6,547 nt of DNA from Nitrosomonas sp. (lineage in GTDB: Bacteria > Pseudomonadota > Gammaproteobacteria > Burkholderiales > Nitrosomonadaceae). A program made the translations under genes and the position numbers. The notes under the pieces were generated by a model. It saw only the letters and a program-made list of their open reading frames with translations. It searched no databases and had not been told where the DNA came from. Below, one piece after another: positions 1 through 6,351 of the stretch (positions are counted from its first letter, which is position 1; each line of letters begins with the position of its first letter). The stretch lies in NCBI GenBank assembly GCA_003514765.1, contig DOOY01000137.1, forward strand, positions 1 through 6,547. Direction: 5' to 3'.

Positions 1-2
1 CG

Positions 3-452
3 ATTGCGATAGGGGTTACCGCTTTGCTTGCAACAGTGCTTTCAGAGCGTATTCATCCGAAACTCGGATTCTGGTCTTTGCCAGTCCTTGTATTGATCGG
101 CGCGGGTAGCGTGCTATATTGGTATTGGGGCGAGCAACAGGGTGCCGGTAATTTGAATTTTTATATTGTTATTCAATTTTATTCATTATTGCTGGTGGTG
201 CTTTTGAGCTTGATTTTACCATCCCGTTACACGCACGGAAACGATATTTATAAAATAATCGGACTGTATGCTATAGCTAAACTGGCGGAAATCCTGGATC
301 ATCAAATTTTCGACTTTGGTCATGTCATTAGCGGGCATACAGTCAAACATTTGCTTGCGGCATGGGCTGTTTGGTGGATAGTGAGGATGTTGCAGAGAAG
401 AGACTATATAGTCGACAGCAACAGGGTTGGTAGAATCGGCGTGTTAAAGTGA
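3..452 (+). CDS. Ceramidase-like (CREST superfamily) integral membrane protein, C-terminal part
   Basis: The reading frame is open to the left edge, so the start and N-terminal helices lie outside the window and about 149 codons remain, ending in TGA. A TTG at 24 is in frame, but the sequence before it reads as continuing protein, so it is probably internal. The visible part is very hydrophobic, with about four membrane segments (bases about 75-130, 155-220, 245-290 and 345-390). Near the end is SGHTVKHLLAAW, with the two histidines at 336-338 and 348-350. An HxxxH pair in the last helix is the zinc-binding signature of alkaline ceramidases and related CREST hydrolases, and the preceding DHQIFDFGH block also looks like bacterial members of that family. 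Family knowledge suggests a metal-dependent amide hydrolase acting on lipid in the membrane; the substrate in this bacterium is unknown. Other zinc ligands would be in the missing part and cannot be checked. The family call is from recalled motifs. Confidence 0.7.
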   Translation: MAIGVTALLATVLSERIHPKLGFWSLPVLVLIGAGSVLYWYWGEQQGAGNLNFYIVIQFYSLLLVVLLSLILPSRYTHGNDIYKIIGLYAIAKLAEILDHQIFDFGHVISGHTVKHLLAAWAVWWIVRMLQRRDYIVDSNRVGRIGVLK

Positions 453-484
453 ATCCATTAATCATGGCCTGACTTTACGCGTAT

Positions 485-501
485 TGTTTAGGGACTAAAC
501 A
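485..501. repeat. Short inverted repeat with 7-bp arms
   Basis: TGTTTAG and CTAAACA are exact reverse complements separated by GGA. The repeat sits between the ceramidase-like gene stop (452) and the small membrane ORF start (553). No T-run follows, so it does not look like an intrinsic terminator; it could be a protein-binding site for the downstream gene or chance. Confidence 0.3.
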
Positions 502-552
502 CCTGTTGGGTTGCATGAAAAGCTGGGCTGGAGCATCAATGTTTCAGGTTCG

Positions 553-948
553 ATGATCGTTGCTTTTATATTAGGCGTGATTTTTATGATTGTCGGTGGA
601 TTTATTATCAAGTTTTCTATTGATTATGCTTTTACAAAATATCGATTTTCATATTATAGAGATAAGTTTTCTTAGGCTACCTTCACTTATAATCGTTTGG
701 AAGAAGAGCAGCATTTTCTTTTTACGCAAATTGAGGAATTCGATCTTCGGGAAAGTACAGAAAGGCAGCGGCGAAGCCGATTCCGGGTTGGAGACATGGA
801 AGTAAGTCAATACAAAAAATCTGATAAGCAGGAAATTTTTATTCGCACCAATACAGAAGTTATAACATTGAGAGAACTGCAGGCTGATATAAGTCATTTT
901 CTGAGAAATGTTTTTTATCAGAATCTTGTAAAAAATCAACCGCGTTAA
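553..948 (+). pseudogene. Small membrane-anchored protein interrupted by an in-frame TAG
   Basis: ATG at 553 begins a 40-codon frame ending in TAG at 673-675. It encodes a hydrophobic helix (residues about 2-20, MIVAFILGVIFMIVGG) followed by a basic, tyrosine-rich stretch. The same frame then stays open for 90 further codons to TAA at 946-948, giving a charged soluble segment that includes FTQIEEFDLRES and VGDMEVSQYKK. The second half has no convincing start: the first possible one is TTG at 697, with no purine-rich ribosome site upstream. I therefore read the whole as one ~131-residue gene (one N-terminal membrane anchor plus a charged domain) carrying one nonsense mutation. The alternative is a 40-residue membrane protein followed by an untranslated remnant. 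A weak CAGG at 545-548 precedes the ATG. I do not recognise the family. A hairpin resembling a terminator lies about 130 bases downstream. Confidence 0.5.
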
Positions 949-1079
949 AAATGGGATGTTGGATTTGGGTTTCTATATGTGACTGGAAAGCTGAATGCAC
1001 GGTGGATGAGGTGTATTCCATAACCACCGCACCGTGAGTAACGCAACGACTGCCGGTATCAATGCATTACGACAGAACG

Positions 1080-1109
1080 AAGAGCAGCCAAGATGCTGCT
1101 CTTTGTTTT
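1080..1109 (+). terminator. Probable intrinsic terminator
   Basis: AAGAGCAGC (1080-1088) pairs perfectly with GCTGCTCTT (1095-1103) around a six-base loop, and TGTTTT follows at 1104-1109. On the + strand this suits the end of a transcript from the 553-948 region. It lies 8 bases beyond the stop of the - strand protoglobin gene. On that strand the downstream sequence is only moderately T-rich, so it may serve both directions, less efficiently for protoglobin. Confidence 0.65.
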
Positions 1110-1116
1110 GGCTGAT

Positions 1117-1707
1117 TTAGAATTGACCTTCGTGCATGTAAGGTTGCGACCATAAAATTACTTGCATGAGTACTGATTTACGCCATGCATCCTGCATTTT
1201 GTCGACATCTTCACTGGAATGACCGCCTTTTTCCAGGAATGGCCGCAATGTTGTGGTAATGGGCACTTGCAACGCCAGGATGTAACGCAGATTGATGATA
1301 GGCACCGCATCCACATTATCGGTTTTATTCTTTTTGATACTGTGGTGACGCAGGCCGATTTCATACTGGTAATTCAGCCAGTCCTGGTCATAATTGGCAT
1401 TTGCGGTATCCAGAATCCACTGGCCAAAACGCTTGCGGACAGCACCGAGATAATCCATGTTCGGTTGGTTATCAGACTTGTTGGTAAAATAGTGCAGCAG
1501 AAATGGCGTGGATCCCACAAAGCCGTACCAGACATCCAGAATTGGTTCAACCTGGTCTTTCAGGATATCGTGTGACATTTTTAAATAACGCACGTCTTCA
1601 TCGCCAAACAAAGTGGCTTGTTTAAGCTTGGCGAGATCATCCATAGACAAGGGTGATTTTGCAACTTCGGCGCTGCCGTAAGTATATCCAGGGATATTGG
1701 TTGTCAT
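1117..1707 (-). CDS. Protoglobin (single-domain heme globin)
   Basis: This 196-residue protein closely resembles the protoglobin of Methanosarcina acetivorans (195 residues) along its whole length, including the N-terminal IPGYTYG, QVEPILDVWYGFVGS, AVRKRFGQWILDT and YQYEIGLRHHSIKKNKTDNV. By correspondence with that protein, the distal heme-pocket residues are W60, Y61 and F94 and the proximal heme ligand is H121, the first of the HH pair. Protoglobins are cytoplasmic hemoproteins that bind O2, CO and NO. They share the fold of the globin-coupled sensor head, but there is no attached signalling domain here. A role in NO or oxygen handling is plausible for a nitrifier-like host but is inference. 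The start is secure: ATG at 1707-1705 is preceded on the - strand by AAGGA (1717-1713). The gene is apparently single, with a palindrome 34 bases upstream of its start. Confidence 0.93.
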   Translation of the reverse strand: MTTNIPGYTYGSAEVAKSPLSMDDLAKLKQATLFGDEDVRYLKMSHDILKDQVEPILDVWYGFVGSTPFLLHYFTNKSDNQPNMDYLGAVRKRFGQWILDTANANYDQDWLNYQYEIGLRHHSIKKNKTDNVDAVPIINLRYILALQVPITTTLRPFLEKGGHSSEDVDKMQDAWRKSVLMQVILWSQPYMHEGQF

Positions 1708-1740
1708 AAGGTTTCCTTTCTGTTGATTTACTTTTGATGA

Positions 1741-1751
1741 ATGTTGAACAT
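1741..1751 (-). promoter_or_regulatory. Palindrome ATGTTGAACAT upstream of protoglobin
   Basis: Five-base arms ATGTT/AACAT surround one central base, 34 bases upstream of the protoglobin ATG, where an operator or promoter element would be expected. A near copy with matching flank (ATGTTTAACATGT at 6341) lies upstream of another - strand gene. The regulator is unknown, and the motif does not match the NsrR or FNR consensus I know. Confidence 0.3.
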
Positions 1752-2040
1752 GTCGGCATATGTAACAGTCATAATGGTTGCAGTATGCATCGTTGAGTTA
1801 AGCATAGTATTCCGATGCGGATCCCAAAGTCCACGATCAGAATAGTTGCTGCGCACGATTTTACCGCATTGGATTGCGAATGAATATAGCTTCGATTTGT
1901 GTTTGTACATAATGCTTTGAGTAGTATTTAACTGGCTGGTCTTCAAAGTATTTGTAGACAGTGTCAACCGATTCTTGCATTCGCAGCGAAGGGTATGATT
2001 GCAGTCGATTGTTATCTGCAATTGGAGCAATTTTATAAAA
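1752..2040. other. Intergenic region, no supportable gene
   Basis: This is the core of the 345-base gap between the divergent protoglobin and exported-protein genes. Two overlapping - strand frames are open here; the one ending near 1861 contains the protein-like stretch ESVDTVYKYFEDQPVKYY. Neither has a ribosome site or a recognisable family, so they may be chance or a decayed gene. Promoters for both flanking genes should lie here, but I could not identify a well-spaced pair. Confidence 0.4.
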
Positions 2041-2052
2041 AAGGAAGGAATA

Positions 2053-2490
2053 ATGAAAAAGCAATTTTTAGTGCTGTTAACCAGTGTTTTTCTGGTTGTA
2101 ATCTCACCGTATTCATTTGCAGAAAAATATCTTGGCGAATTTTGCTGGCAGGTATTTAATGAATCCAATGAACCTTGGTGGAAATACAAATTCGGCGTCT
2201 ATGAGAAAGAAGGCGGGCATTTTGTTTTGTTTGGCTCGGTGGATTACGAAAATACCCTCTCGGCTTCGCATGGTAATGCTATCCTTGCCGGTGACAGCGT
2301 TAAACTGACCATTGTAAGTTCAGACCACGAAGAAGGCATTGAAGTCTGGGCGGAAACGTTTGCAGCAAAATTGAATCCGTCAACGCTCAGTGGCACATGG
2401 AATGCACTTGAACTGGTGCAGCGCGATAATGAAGAAGATGTGTTTGGGGTTCGCCAGCGTGGTTCGATCAATTTGATCGCCTGTCAGTAG
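2053..2490 (+). CDS. Small exported protein of unknown function
   Basis: ATG at 2053 follows the strong ribosome site AAGGAAGGA (2041-2049). The frame extends further upstream, but that site and the signal peptide fix the start here. The product has 145 residues. Residues 1-23 form a classic Sec signal peptide (MKKQ, hydrophobic core, cleavage after SFA), so the mature protein is about 122 residues and periplasmic or secreted. Mature cysteines are at 31 (GEFCW) and 144 (IACQ), near the two ends, so a disulfide closing the fold is likely. The alternating pattern and the glycine-rich turns (HGNAILAGDSVKLTI, TLSGTWNALE) suggest an all-beta, possibly barrel-like, small domain. I do not recognise the family. 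It appears monocistronic, since 125 bases separate it from nadB. Confidence 0.82.
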   Translation: MKKQFLVLLTSVFLVVISPYSFAEKYLGEFCWQVFNESNEPWWKYKFGVYEKEGGHFVLFGSVDYENTLSASHGNAILAGDSVKLTIVSSDHEEGIEVWAETFAAKLNPSTLSGTWNALELVQRDNEEDVFGVRQRGSINLIACQ

Positions 2491-2558
2491 CTTGAGTGAG
2501 GCCTGTAAATATTGCAGAGTTGATGGGTTGAGTATTCCGGATTGTACGGTTGGTAGTC

Positions 2559-2567
2559 TGTTATGAT
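2559..2567 (+). promoter_or_regulatory. Candidate extended -10 promoter for nadB
   Basis: TGTTATGAT has the form TGn followed by TATGAT, an extended -10 element that can work without a good -35. Transcription would begin near 2574, giving a leader of about 40 bases before the nadB ATG at 2616. A TTGTAC at 2542 is too close (14-base spacer) to be its normal -35. Confidence 0.35.
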
Positions 2568-2615
2568 AGAACATTCATAAAACTAAGAATAAGCATATAT
2601 GCGTGATCGATACGA

Positions 2616-4211
2616 ATGCATAACCGGCACTTCGATACTTTAATCATCGGTAGCGGATTGGCCGGTTTTACCCTTGCCCTGAATCTGGCGCAAAGTCGGC
2701 GCGTAGGCATTGTTACCAAACAAACGCTGAATGACAGTGCCAGCGGATGGGCCCAGGGCGGCATTGCCGCGTCCCTGTCAGCGGATGATACGCCTGAACA
2801 ACATGTGCAGGATACGCTGGCGGCCGGTGCAGGGCTTTGCGATGAAAAGACAGTTCGTTTTGTCGCCGGACATGCGTCGGAGGCTATACGCTGGCTCATT
2901 GAACAGGGTGTTGAGTTTACCCGGGACGATAATAATGGTACCGGTTATCATCTGACGAAAGAAGGCGGACATAGCACGCGGCGCATTATTCATAGCGGCG
3001 ATGCAACGGGTAAAGCAGTTCAGCAGACCTTGATCGACAAAATACGCAGCTGTTCGAATATTCAGATCCTGGAACAGCATATCGCGATCGACTTGATTAC
3101 CAGCGATAAGGTTCGTGGTATTTCCGGGAAGGCAGACAAACGCTGTCTTGGCGCGTATGTTCTGGACAGAACTAAAGGCCGCGTGCGCACATTTACTGCG
3201 CAAAATACGGTGCTGGCGACGGGCGGCGCAAGCAAGGTTTATCTGTATACCACCAATCCCGATACTGCAACGGGTGACGGCATTGCCATGGGATGGCGCG
3301 CGGGTTGCCGTGTCGCCAATATGGAATTTATTCAGTTCCATCCTACCTGTCTTTATCATCCGCATGCCAAATCGTTTTTGATTAGCGAGGCCGTTCGCGG
3401 TGAAGGCGGTTTGCTAAAATTGCCTGATGGTAACTGTTTCATGACCAGACATGATGAACGTGGCGAACTGGCGCCACGTGATATTGTCGCACGCGCAATC
3501 GATTTTGAAATGAAAAAACGCGGATTGGATTGTGTCTACCTGGATATTTCACATAAACCCGCCAATTTTCTGCAACAGCATTTTCCCACGATTTATGCGC
3601 GTTGTCTGAATCTCGGTATTGACCTGACGCGAGAACCCATACCCGTTGTACCTGCTGCGCACTATACCTGTGGCGGTATTCTGACTGATCAGCGCGGCCG
3701 AACGGATTTAAATAATCTGTACGCTATAGGTGAAACAGCACATACCGGATTGCATGGCGCGAATCGGCTGGCCAGCAATTCTTTGCTCGAATGCCTTGTC
3801 GTTGCCCGTGCTGCCGCGCAGGATATCCAAGACCAACCCGCTGTATCAGCGCTGAAAATTCCAGACTGGGATGAGAGCCGGGTAACCGATGCTGATGAAG
3901 AAATTGTCATTTCACATAACTGGGATGAACTGCGACGCTGTATGTGGAGTTATGTCGGTATTGTCAGAACCACCAAACGTCTGCAGCGCGCGCAACACAG
4001 AATTGATCTGCTGCGTGAAGAAATAAATGAGTATTATACGCATTTTCGCGTTACCAGCGATCTGCTTGAATTGCGTAATTTGGTTGACACTGCCGACCTG
4101 ATCGTGCGCAGCGCCATGATAAGGCATGAAAGCCGTGGACTGCACTTCAGTAAAGACTATCCGGATACATTGGCGTCCGCGCAAAATACTGTTTTGCAGA
4201 AACCGCTGTAA
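2616..4211 (+). CDS. nadB: L-aspartate oxidase NadB
   Basis: This flavoprotein oxidises L-aspartate to iminoaspartate, which NadA (quinolinate synthase) condenses with dihydroxyacetone phosphate in de novo NAD synthesis. The 531 residues match the usual length (about 540 in Escherichia coli). The N-terminal FAD-binding Rossmann motif is IIGSGLAG (10-17), followed by [10 protein letters not shown] (43-52), KEGGHS (115-120) and [11 protein letters not shown] (126-136). Active-site positions are all present: Q240 and H242 in EFIQFHPT, E258 and R261 in [10 protein letters not shown]288 in [11 protein letters not shown]349 in AAHYTCGG and R384 in [13 protein letters not shown]. These correspond to E. 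coli H244, R290, H351 and R386. The C-terminal helical domain is complete. The start ATG has only a weak ribosome site, but the FAD motif begins nine residues in, as expected. No nadA or nadC lies within view. The gene ends 9 bases from a convergent gene. Confidence 0.97.
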   Translation: MHNRHFDTLIIGSGLAGFTLALNLAQSRRVGIVTKQTLNDSASGWAQGGIAASLSADDTPEQHVQDTLAAGAGLCDEKTVRFVAGHASEAIRWLIEQGVEFTRDDNNGTGYHLTKEGGHSTRRIIHSGDATGKAVQQTLIDKIRSCSNIQILEQHIAIDLITSDKVRGISGKADKRCLGAYVLDRTKGRVRTFTAQNTVLATGGASKVYLYTTNPDTATGDGIAMGWRAGCRVANMEFIQFHPTCLYHPHAKSFLISEAVRGEGGLLKLPDGNCFMTRHDERGELAPRDIVARAIDFEMKKRGLDCVYLDISHKPANFLQQHFPTIYARCLNLGIDLTREPIPVVPAAHYTCGGILTDQRGRTDLNNLYAIGETAHTGLHGANRLASNSLLECLVVARAAAQDIQDQPAVSALKIPDWDESRVTDADEEIVISHNWDELRRCMWSYVGIVRTTKRLQRAQHRIDLLREEINEYYTHFRVTSDLLELRNLVDTADLIVRSAMIRHESRGLHFSKDYPDTLASAQNTVLQKPL

Positions 4212-4220
4212 GCGCAACTC

Positions 4221-4790
4221 TTAGTCATCAATCAGAATATGGCCAAAGAACGCAAAAATGCCGATAGCAATACCGGTGACAAATTGCGCATGCACGACGT
4301 GAGAGAATTTTTTCAGTTCCGCAGGTGAATACCGCCAAGTCAAAAACAGGCCGAATAATCCTTGCCAGATCACCAGTGTGAGCAATGCCGGGAAAAAAAG
4401 GATATGGCTGTAGCGGGAAAATCCCATTAGTGAGATATGGAGCAGAATGAGGGCTATGGCTGCAATGCCGAAGTAGACATGTGTGCGGTTCATCCAGACC
4501 AGCAGCCGGTTTAATACAGAAGAATTAACGGGCGGCACATAATCCGGCAGCAAACGCTGCGCCAGCTTTCCTTGTCCCAGCACCAGTTTCATAAAGGTGC
4601 GAAAATAGATAAACGCCAGTAAACCCAGGCCGGCTTTTCCAAAACCCTCGCCGATCTCGGAGAGGAAGGTTTCACGCGCTTCCGGAATAGAATGAACCGA
4701 ATAGGCATAAATGAAATAAATCAGAGAAATCAATGATACGGTCGCGGCATAAATCAGAATGTGGCGGATGTTTTTAACCGATTGCTGCAT
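4221..4790 (-). CDS. Five-helix membrane protein, probable b-type cytochrome-like
   Basis: The product has 189 residues with about five membrane helices (11-33, 48-70, 104-124, 130-152, 166-187). Histidines sit in or at the ends of the last helices: H104 and H118 (spacing HX13H) in helix 3, and H164, H167 and H184 around helix 5. HX13H within one helix is the arrangement that holds two stacked hemes in ferric-reductase-type and related membrane cytochromes. The second pair here is more widely spaced (H167 to H184), so two-heme binding is uncertain. There is no flavin or NADPH domain, so it would need a separate electron donor. It lies 41 bases downstream of an exported His/Met-rich protein on the same strand and is probably co-transcribed. 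No clear Shine-Dalgarno site precedes its ATG, which may mean translation depends on the upstream gene. The specific family is not recognised. Confidence 0.8.
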   Translation of the reverse strand: MQQSVKNIRHILIYAATVSLISLIYFIYAYSVHSIPEARETFLSEIGEGFGKAGLGLLAFIYFRTFMKLVLGQGKLAQRLLPDYVPPVNSSVLNRLLVWMNRTHVYFGIAAIALILLHISLMGFSRYSHILFFPALLTLVIWQGLFGLFLTWRYSPAELKKFSHVVHAQFVTGIAIGIFAFFGHILIDD

Positions 4791-4831
4791 AAATAAGGAA
4801 ACGGGTTGTTGATTGATCAGGGTAATTTCAG

Positions 4832-5302
4832 CTATCGGGCTTTATGGCCAAATACCTTGAGCACTTTCCAGTTGAAGTCATGCATATGCACTACATCATC
4901 GTCCAGCGCCAGGGATAACGCACCCTTGGCTAACGGCTGCAGATTCACATTAATTTGTTTAATTCTGGTTTCGTGCGACATGGCATGCAAATCGTCCGTC
5001 ATTTCCATAGAGTGATGATCATGAATTGGTTCCATACTGACAACCAATTGTGTAATGGTATATTCGCTGTTGCCATTGTAAATACTGCCATTAAAAATAC
5101 CCCAGCCGAAGCCGGCGTCAATTTTGAGTGTCTGGATCGTTTCTTCGGGTAATTCAAACGAACAAGGTTGTGCCGATGCGGATTGTTGGACGCATGGTGC
5201 GGCGGCAGGAGATTCGCCGGCTATGGCAGGATGCAAAACGGGTAGTAATACCAGTATTGAACATGCGCATAGATACTTGATGAAGTCGGGTAATTTAATC
5301 AT
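4832..5302 (-). CDS. Exported His/Met-rich protein, possible metal binder
   Basis: The product has 156 residues. The start ATG (5302-5300) is preceded by AAGGA (5313-5309) at a six-base spacing. Residues 1-28 form a signal peptide ending AIA-GE. The mature protein has C37 and C47, which could form a disulfide, then a segment GFGWGIFNGSIYNGNSEYTI typical of a small beta domain. A cluster of likely metal ligands follows: IHDHHSMEM and LHAMSHE (H94, H96, H97, M99, M101, H106, M108, H110), plus HMH at 139-141 near FNWKVLKVFG. Histidine and methionine clusters in exported proteins commonly bind copper; other metals are possible. As first gene of a probable operon with a membrane cytochrome-like protein, it may present or buffer a metal or help assemble a redox membrane protein. 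This is inference from composition and context; the family is not recognised. Confidence 0.82.
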   Translation of the reverse strand: MIKLPDFIKYLCACSILVLLPVLHPAIAGESPAAAPCVQQSASAQPCSFELPEETIQTLKIDAGFGWGIFNGSIYNGNSEYTITQLVVSMEPIHDHHSMEMTDDLHAMSHETRIKQINVNLQPLAKGALSLALDDDVVHMHDFNWKVLKVFGHKAR

Positions 5303-5343
5303 TGAGTGTCCTTAAATCAATAAAAGTCTTAAAAATGACTAAA

Positions 5344-5357
5344 AGAATTATAATTCT
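5344..5357. promoter_or_regulatory. Perfect 14-bp palindrome with embedded TATAAT
   Basis: AGAATTATAATTCT is its own reverse complement and lies 42 bases upstream of the exported His/Met-rich gene on the - strand. Its centre reads TATAAT on both strands, so a binding protein would cover a consensus -10 hexamer. No well-spaced -35 is visible. It suits a repressor or metal-sensor operator for the two-gene unit but matches no box I can name; AT-rich chance is possible. Confidence 0.4.
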
Positions 5358-5601
5358 AATTTGCAGCAACTTATTTTCTATTTTATGTGTCGCGTTTGCC
5401 AAAATGGGCACCAGCAGCAACAGTTTACTAATTGTTTACACCCTCTGGACGCACGTAAAATTTATCGAAGATTTTTTATGTTCTATCGTTTAACCTGAGA
5501 AAAGCAGCAAATCAGAATAGATTTTGAAGAATAGACGACAATCCTATTATGTGCATGTTTCCACTTTAAACCTGGATGTCCTTGATGTTCATGGTATTTA
5601 G
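5358..5601. other. AT-rich intergenic region without a supportable gene
   Basis: A + strand frame from ATG 5335 to TAA 5493 would encode a 52-residue hydrophobic peptide, but it has no ribosome site. From 5521 the frame of the downstream GAF-GGDEF remnant is open (reading STLNLDVLDVHG) up to TAG at 5599, so part of that gene's original upstream coding may survive here. Confidence 0.35.
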
Positions 5602-6007
5602 AAGGATGCCGGGATTGTTGTTTCTTTTTTCAAGAAGCCTTTGCTGAGAAGGGCGGTGTTTGAAAAATACTGTTGGATGATGGTTGGTTTAAGCACCTGT
5701 GATCATATTAAAAGCGCTGCGTGCCTGCCGTTATTAAGAAACGGGAGAATTATCGTGGCGTTGTTGCTTGTAAGCGCTGACGGTAATCGATTCCCGGAAG
5801 GGATTGGTGTTTTCCTGCAAAAACTGTCCGCCATGACTGCAATTGCTGTAGAAAATTCTCTCAATCAACAAAGAATAAATGAAATCAGCTATCAGGATGT
5901 ATTTACACAGGCCTATAACCGCCGATAGTCTGTGGTGAAAAAGAATTTGTTGTCGCGTTGCTTGTAACGAACTTTAGGTTGTTCATGAAATAGCCGAGCG
6001 GATAAAG
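5602..6007 (+). pseudogene. Decayed GAF-GGDEF diguanylate cyclase
   Basis: In frame from 5602 to TAG at 5926 the sequence reads as the C-terminal half of a GAF domain (AACLPLLRNGRIIVALLLVS, then FLQKLSAMTAIAVEN) followed by the start of a GGDEF domain: ISYQDVFTQAYNRR corresponds to the family opening D-x-LTGLYNRR. A few bases later, in another frame (5931-5966), CGEKEFVVALL is recognisable as a damaged GGEEF active-site loop. After a further frameshift, VHEIAERIK (5981-6007) matches the helix that follows the loop (usually ..AERIR). About 65-70 residues that normally separate YNRR from GGEEF are missing. The gene therefore has an internal deletion, a frameshift and nonsense codons at 5599 and 5926, and the signature itself has changed to CGEKEF. 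It cannot make c-di-GMP. A possible further relic, IAVCVAYL (6039-6062), may derive from the VSIGVA strand. No intact start is visible. Confidence 0.75.
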
Positions 6008-6059
6008 CTTATGTCGTGCAAAAGCAGGCAGAAGCCAGATTGCAGTTTGTGTTGCTTAT

Positions 6060-6317
6060 CTAATGTCTGTTTTTTGGAGGGTATAATTGCTCATGAATCC
6101 TGTGTAATTCAGATATTTCCATCATCGCCTCTATGGGGAATCCCGTCCTTCTTCGATCTCTGGTATCAACCAGTAATTTTTCGATAAAAGGATAAAACTC
6201 ATCATATCCCCAATGCAGTTCTATTTTTTGAGCGACATGTTGATAATCTGTATCAAGCAGCGATTCTTTTTCACCCAGATAGGTGTTAAATTCTTTTATT
6301 AATTTCTTCAGAGCCAT
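6060..6317 (-). CDS. Small hypothetical protein, 85 residues
   Basis: From ATG at 6317 the product has 85 residues, ending in TAG. The frame extends to a TTG at 6341, but the ATG gives a more natural N-terminus (MALKKLIKEF) and avoids overlap with a palindrome at 6341; neither start has a clear ribosome site. The protein is soluble and probably largely helical. Its most distinctive stretch is ELHWGYDEFYPFIEKLLVDTRDRRRTGFPIEAMMEI (residues 33-68), with an aromatic WGY, a basic RDRRR and GFP before a helix, which looks like a conserved domain rather than random coding. It is convergent with the diguanylate cyclase remnant. I do not recognise the family and give no function. Confidence 0.65.
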   Translation of the reverse strand: MALKKLIKEFNTYLGEKESLLDTDYQHVAQKIELHWGYDEFYPFIEKLLVDTRDRRRTGFPIEAMMEISELHRIHEQLYPPKNRH

Positions 6318-6340
6318 ATTTTTCAGTAGATAAGTAACCA

Positions 6341-6351
6341 ATGTTTAACAT
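6341..6351 (-). promoter_or_regulatory. Palindrome ATGTTTAACAT upstream of the 85-residue gene
   Basis: Arms ATGTT/AACAT around one base, 24 bases upstream of the ATG at 6317. With its flank it matches the site upstream of protoglobin (1741) at 14 of 17 positions, ATGTTkAACATGTnnGC. Confidence 0.3.

Noticed and set aside
998..1036. CACGGTG...CACCGTG inverted repeat as a terminator
   Set aside because: Only 7-bp arms with a 25-base loop and no T-run; the hairpin at 1080-1109 is a far better terminator.
1219..1575. + strand frame opposite protoglobin
   Set aside because: Antisense shadow; protoglobin matches its family over its whole length.
2009..2038. TTGTTA...TTATAA as promoter of the exported protein gene
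   Set aside because: The transcript would start inside the ribosome site, about 8 bases before the ATG.
1728..2189. Long - strand frames between protoglobin and the exported protein
   Set aside because: They overlap the well-supported signal peptide region of the 2053-2490 gene or lack ribosome sites, and no family is recognisable.
2778..3365. 195-codon - strand frame inside nadB
   Set aside because: Antisense shadow of a gene with complete catalytic motifs.
5335..5493. 52-residue hydrophobic + strand ORF
   Set aside because: No ribosome site, an AT-rich promoter-like region, and no recognisable family.
673..5928. Repeated in-frame TAG codons (673, 5599, 5926) as evidence of TAG recoding or suppression
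   Set aside because: TAG also serves as the normal stop of apparently intact genes (2488-2490, and 4834-4832 and 6062-6060 on the - strand), and the 5599-5926 gene is clearly wrecked by deletion and frameshift.
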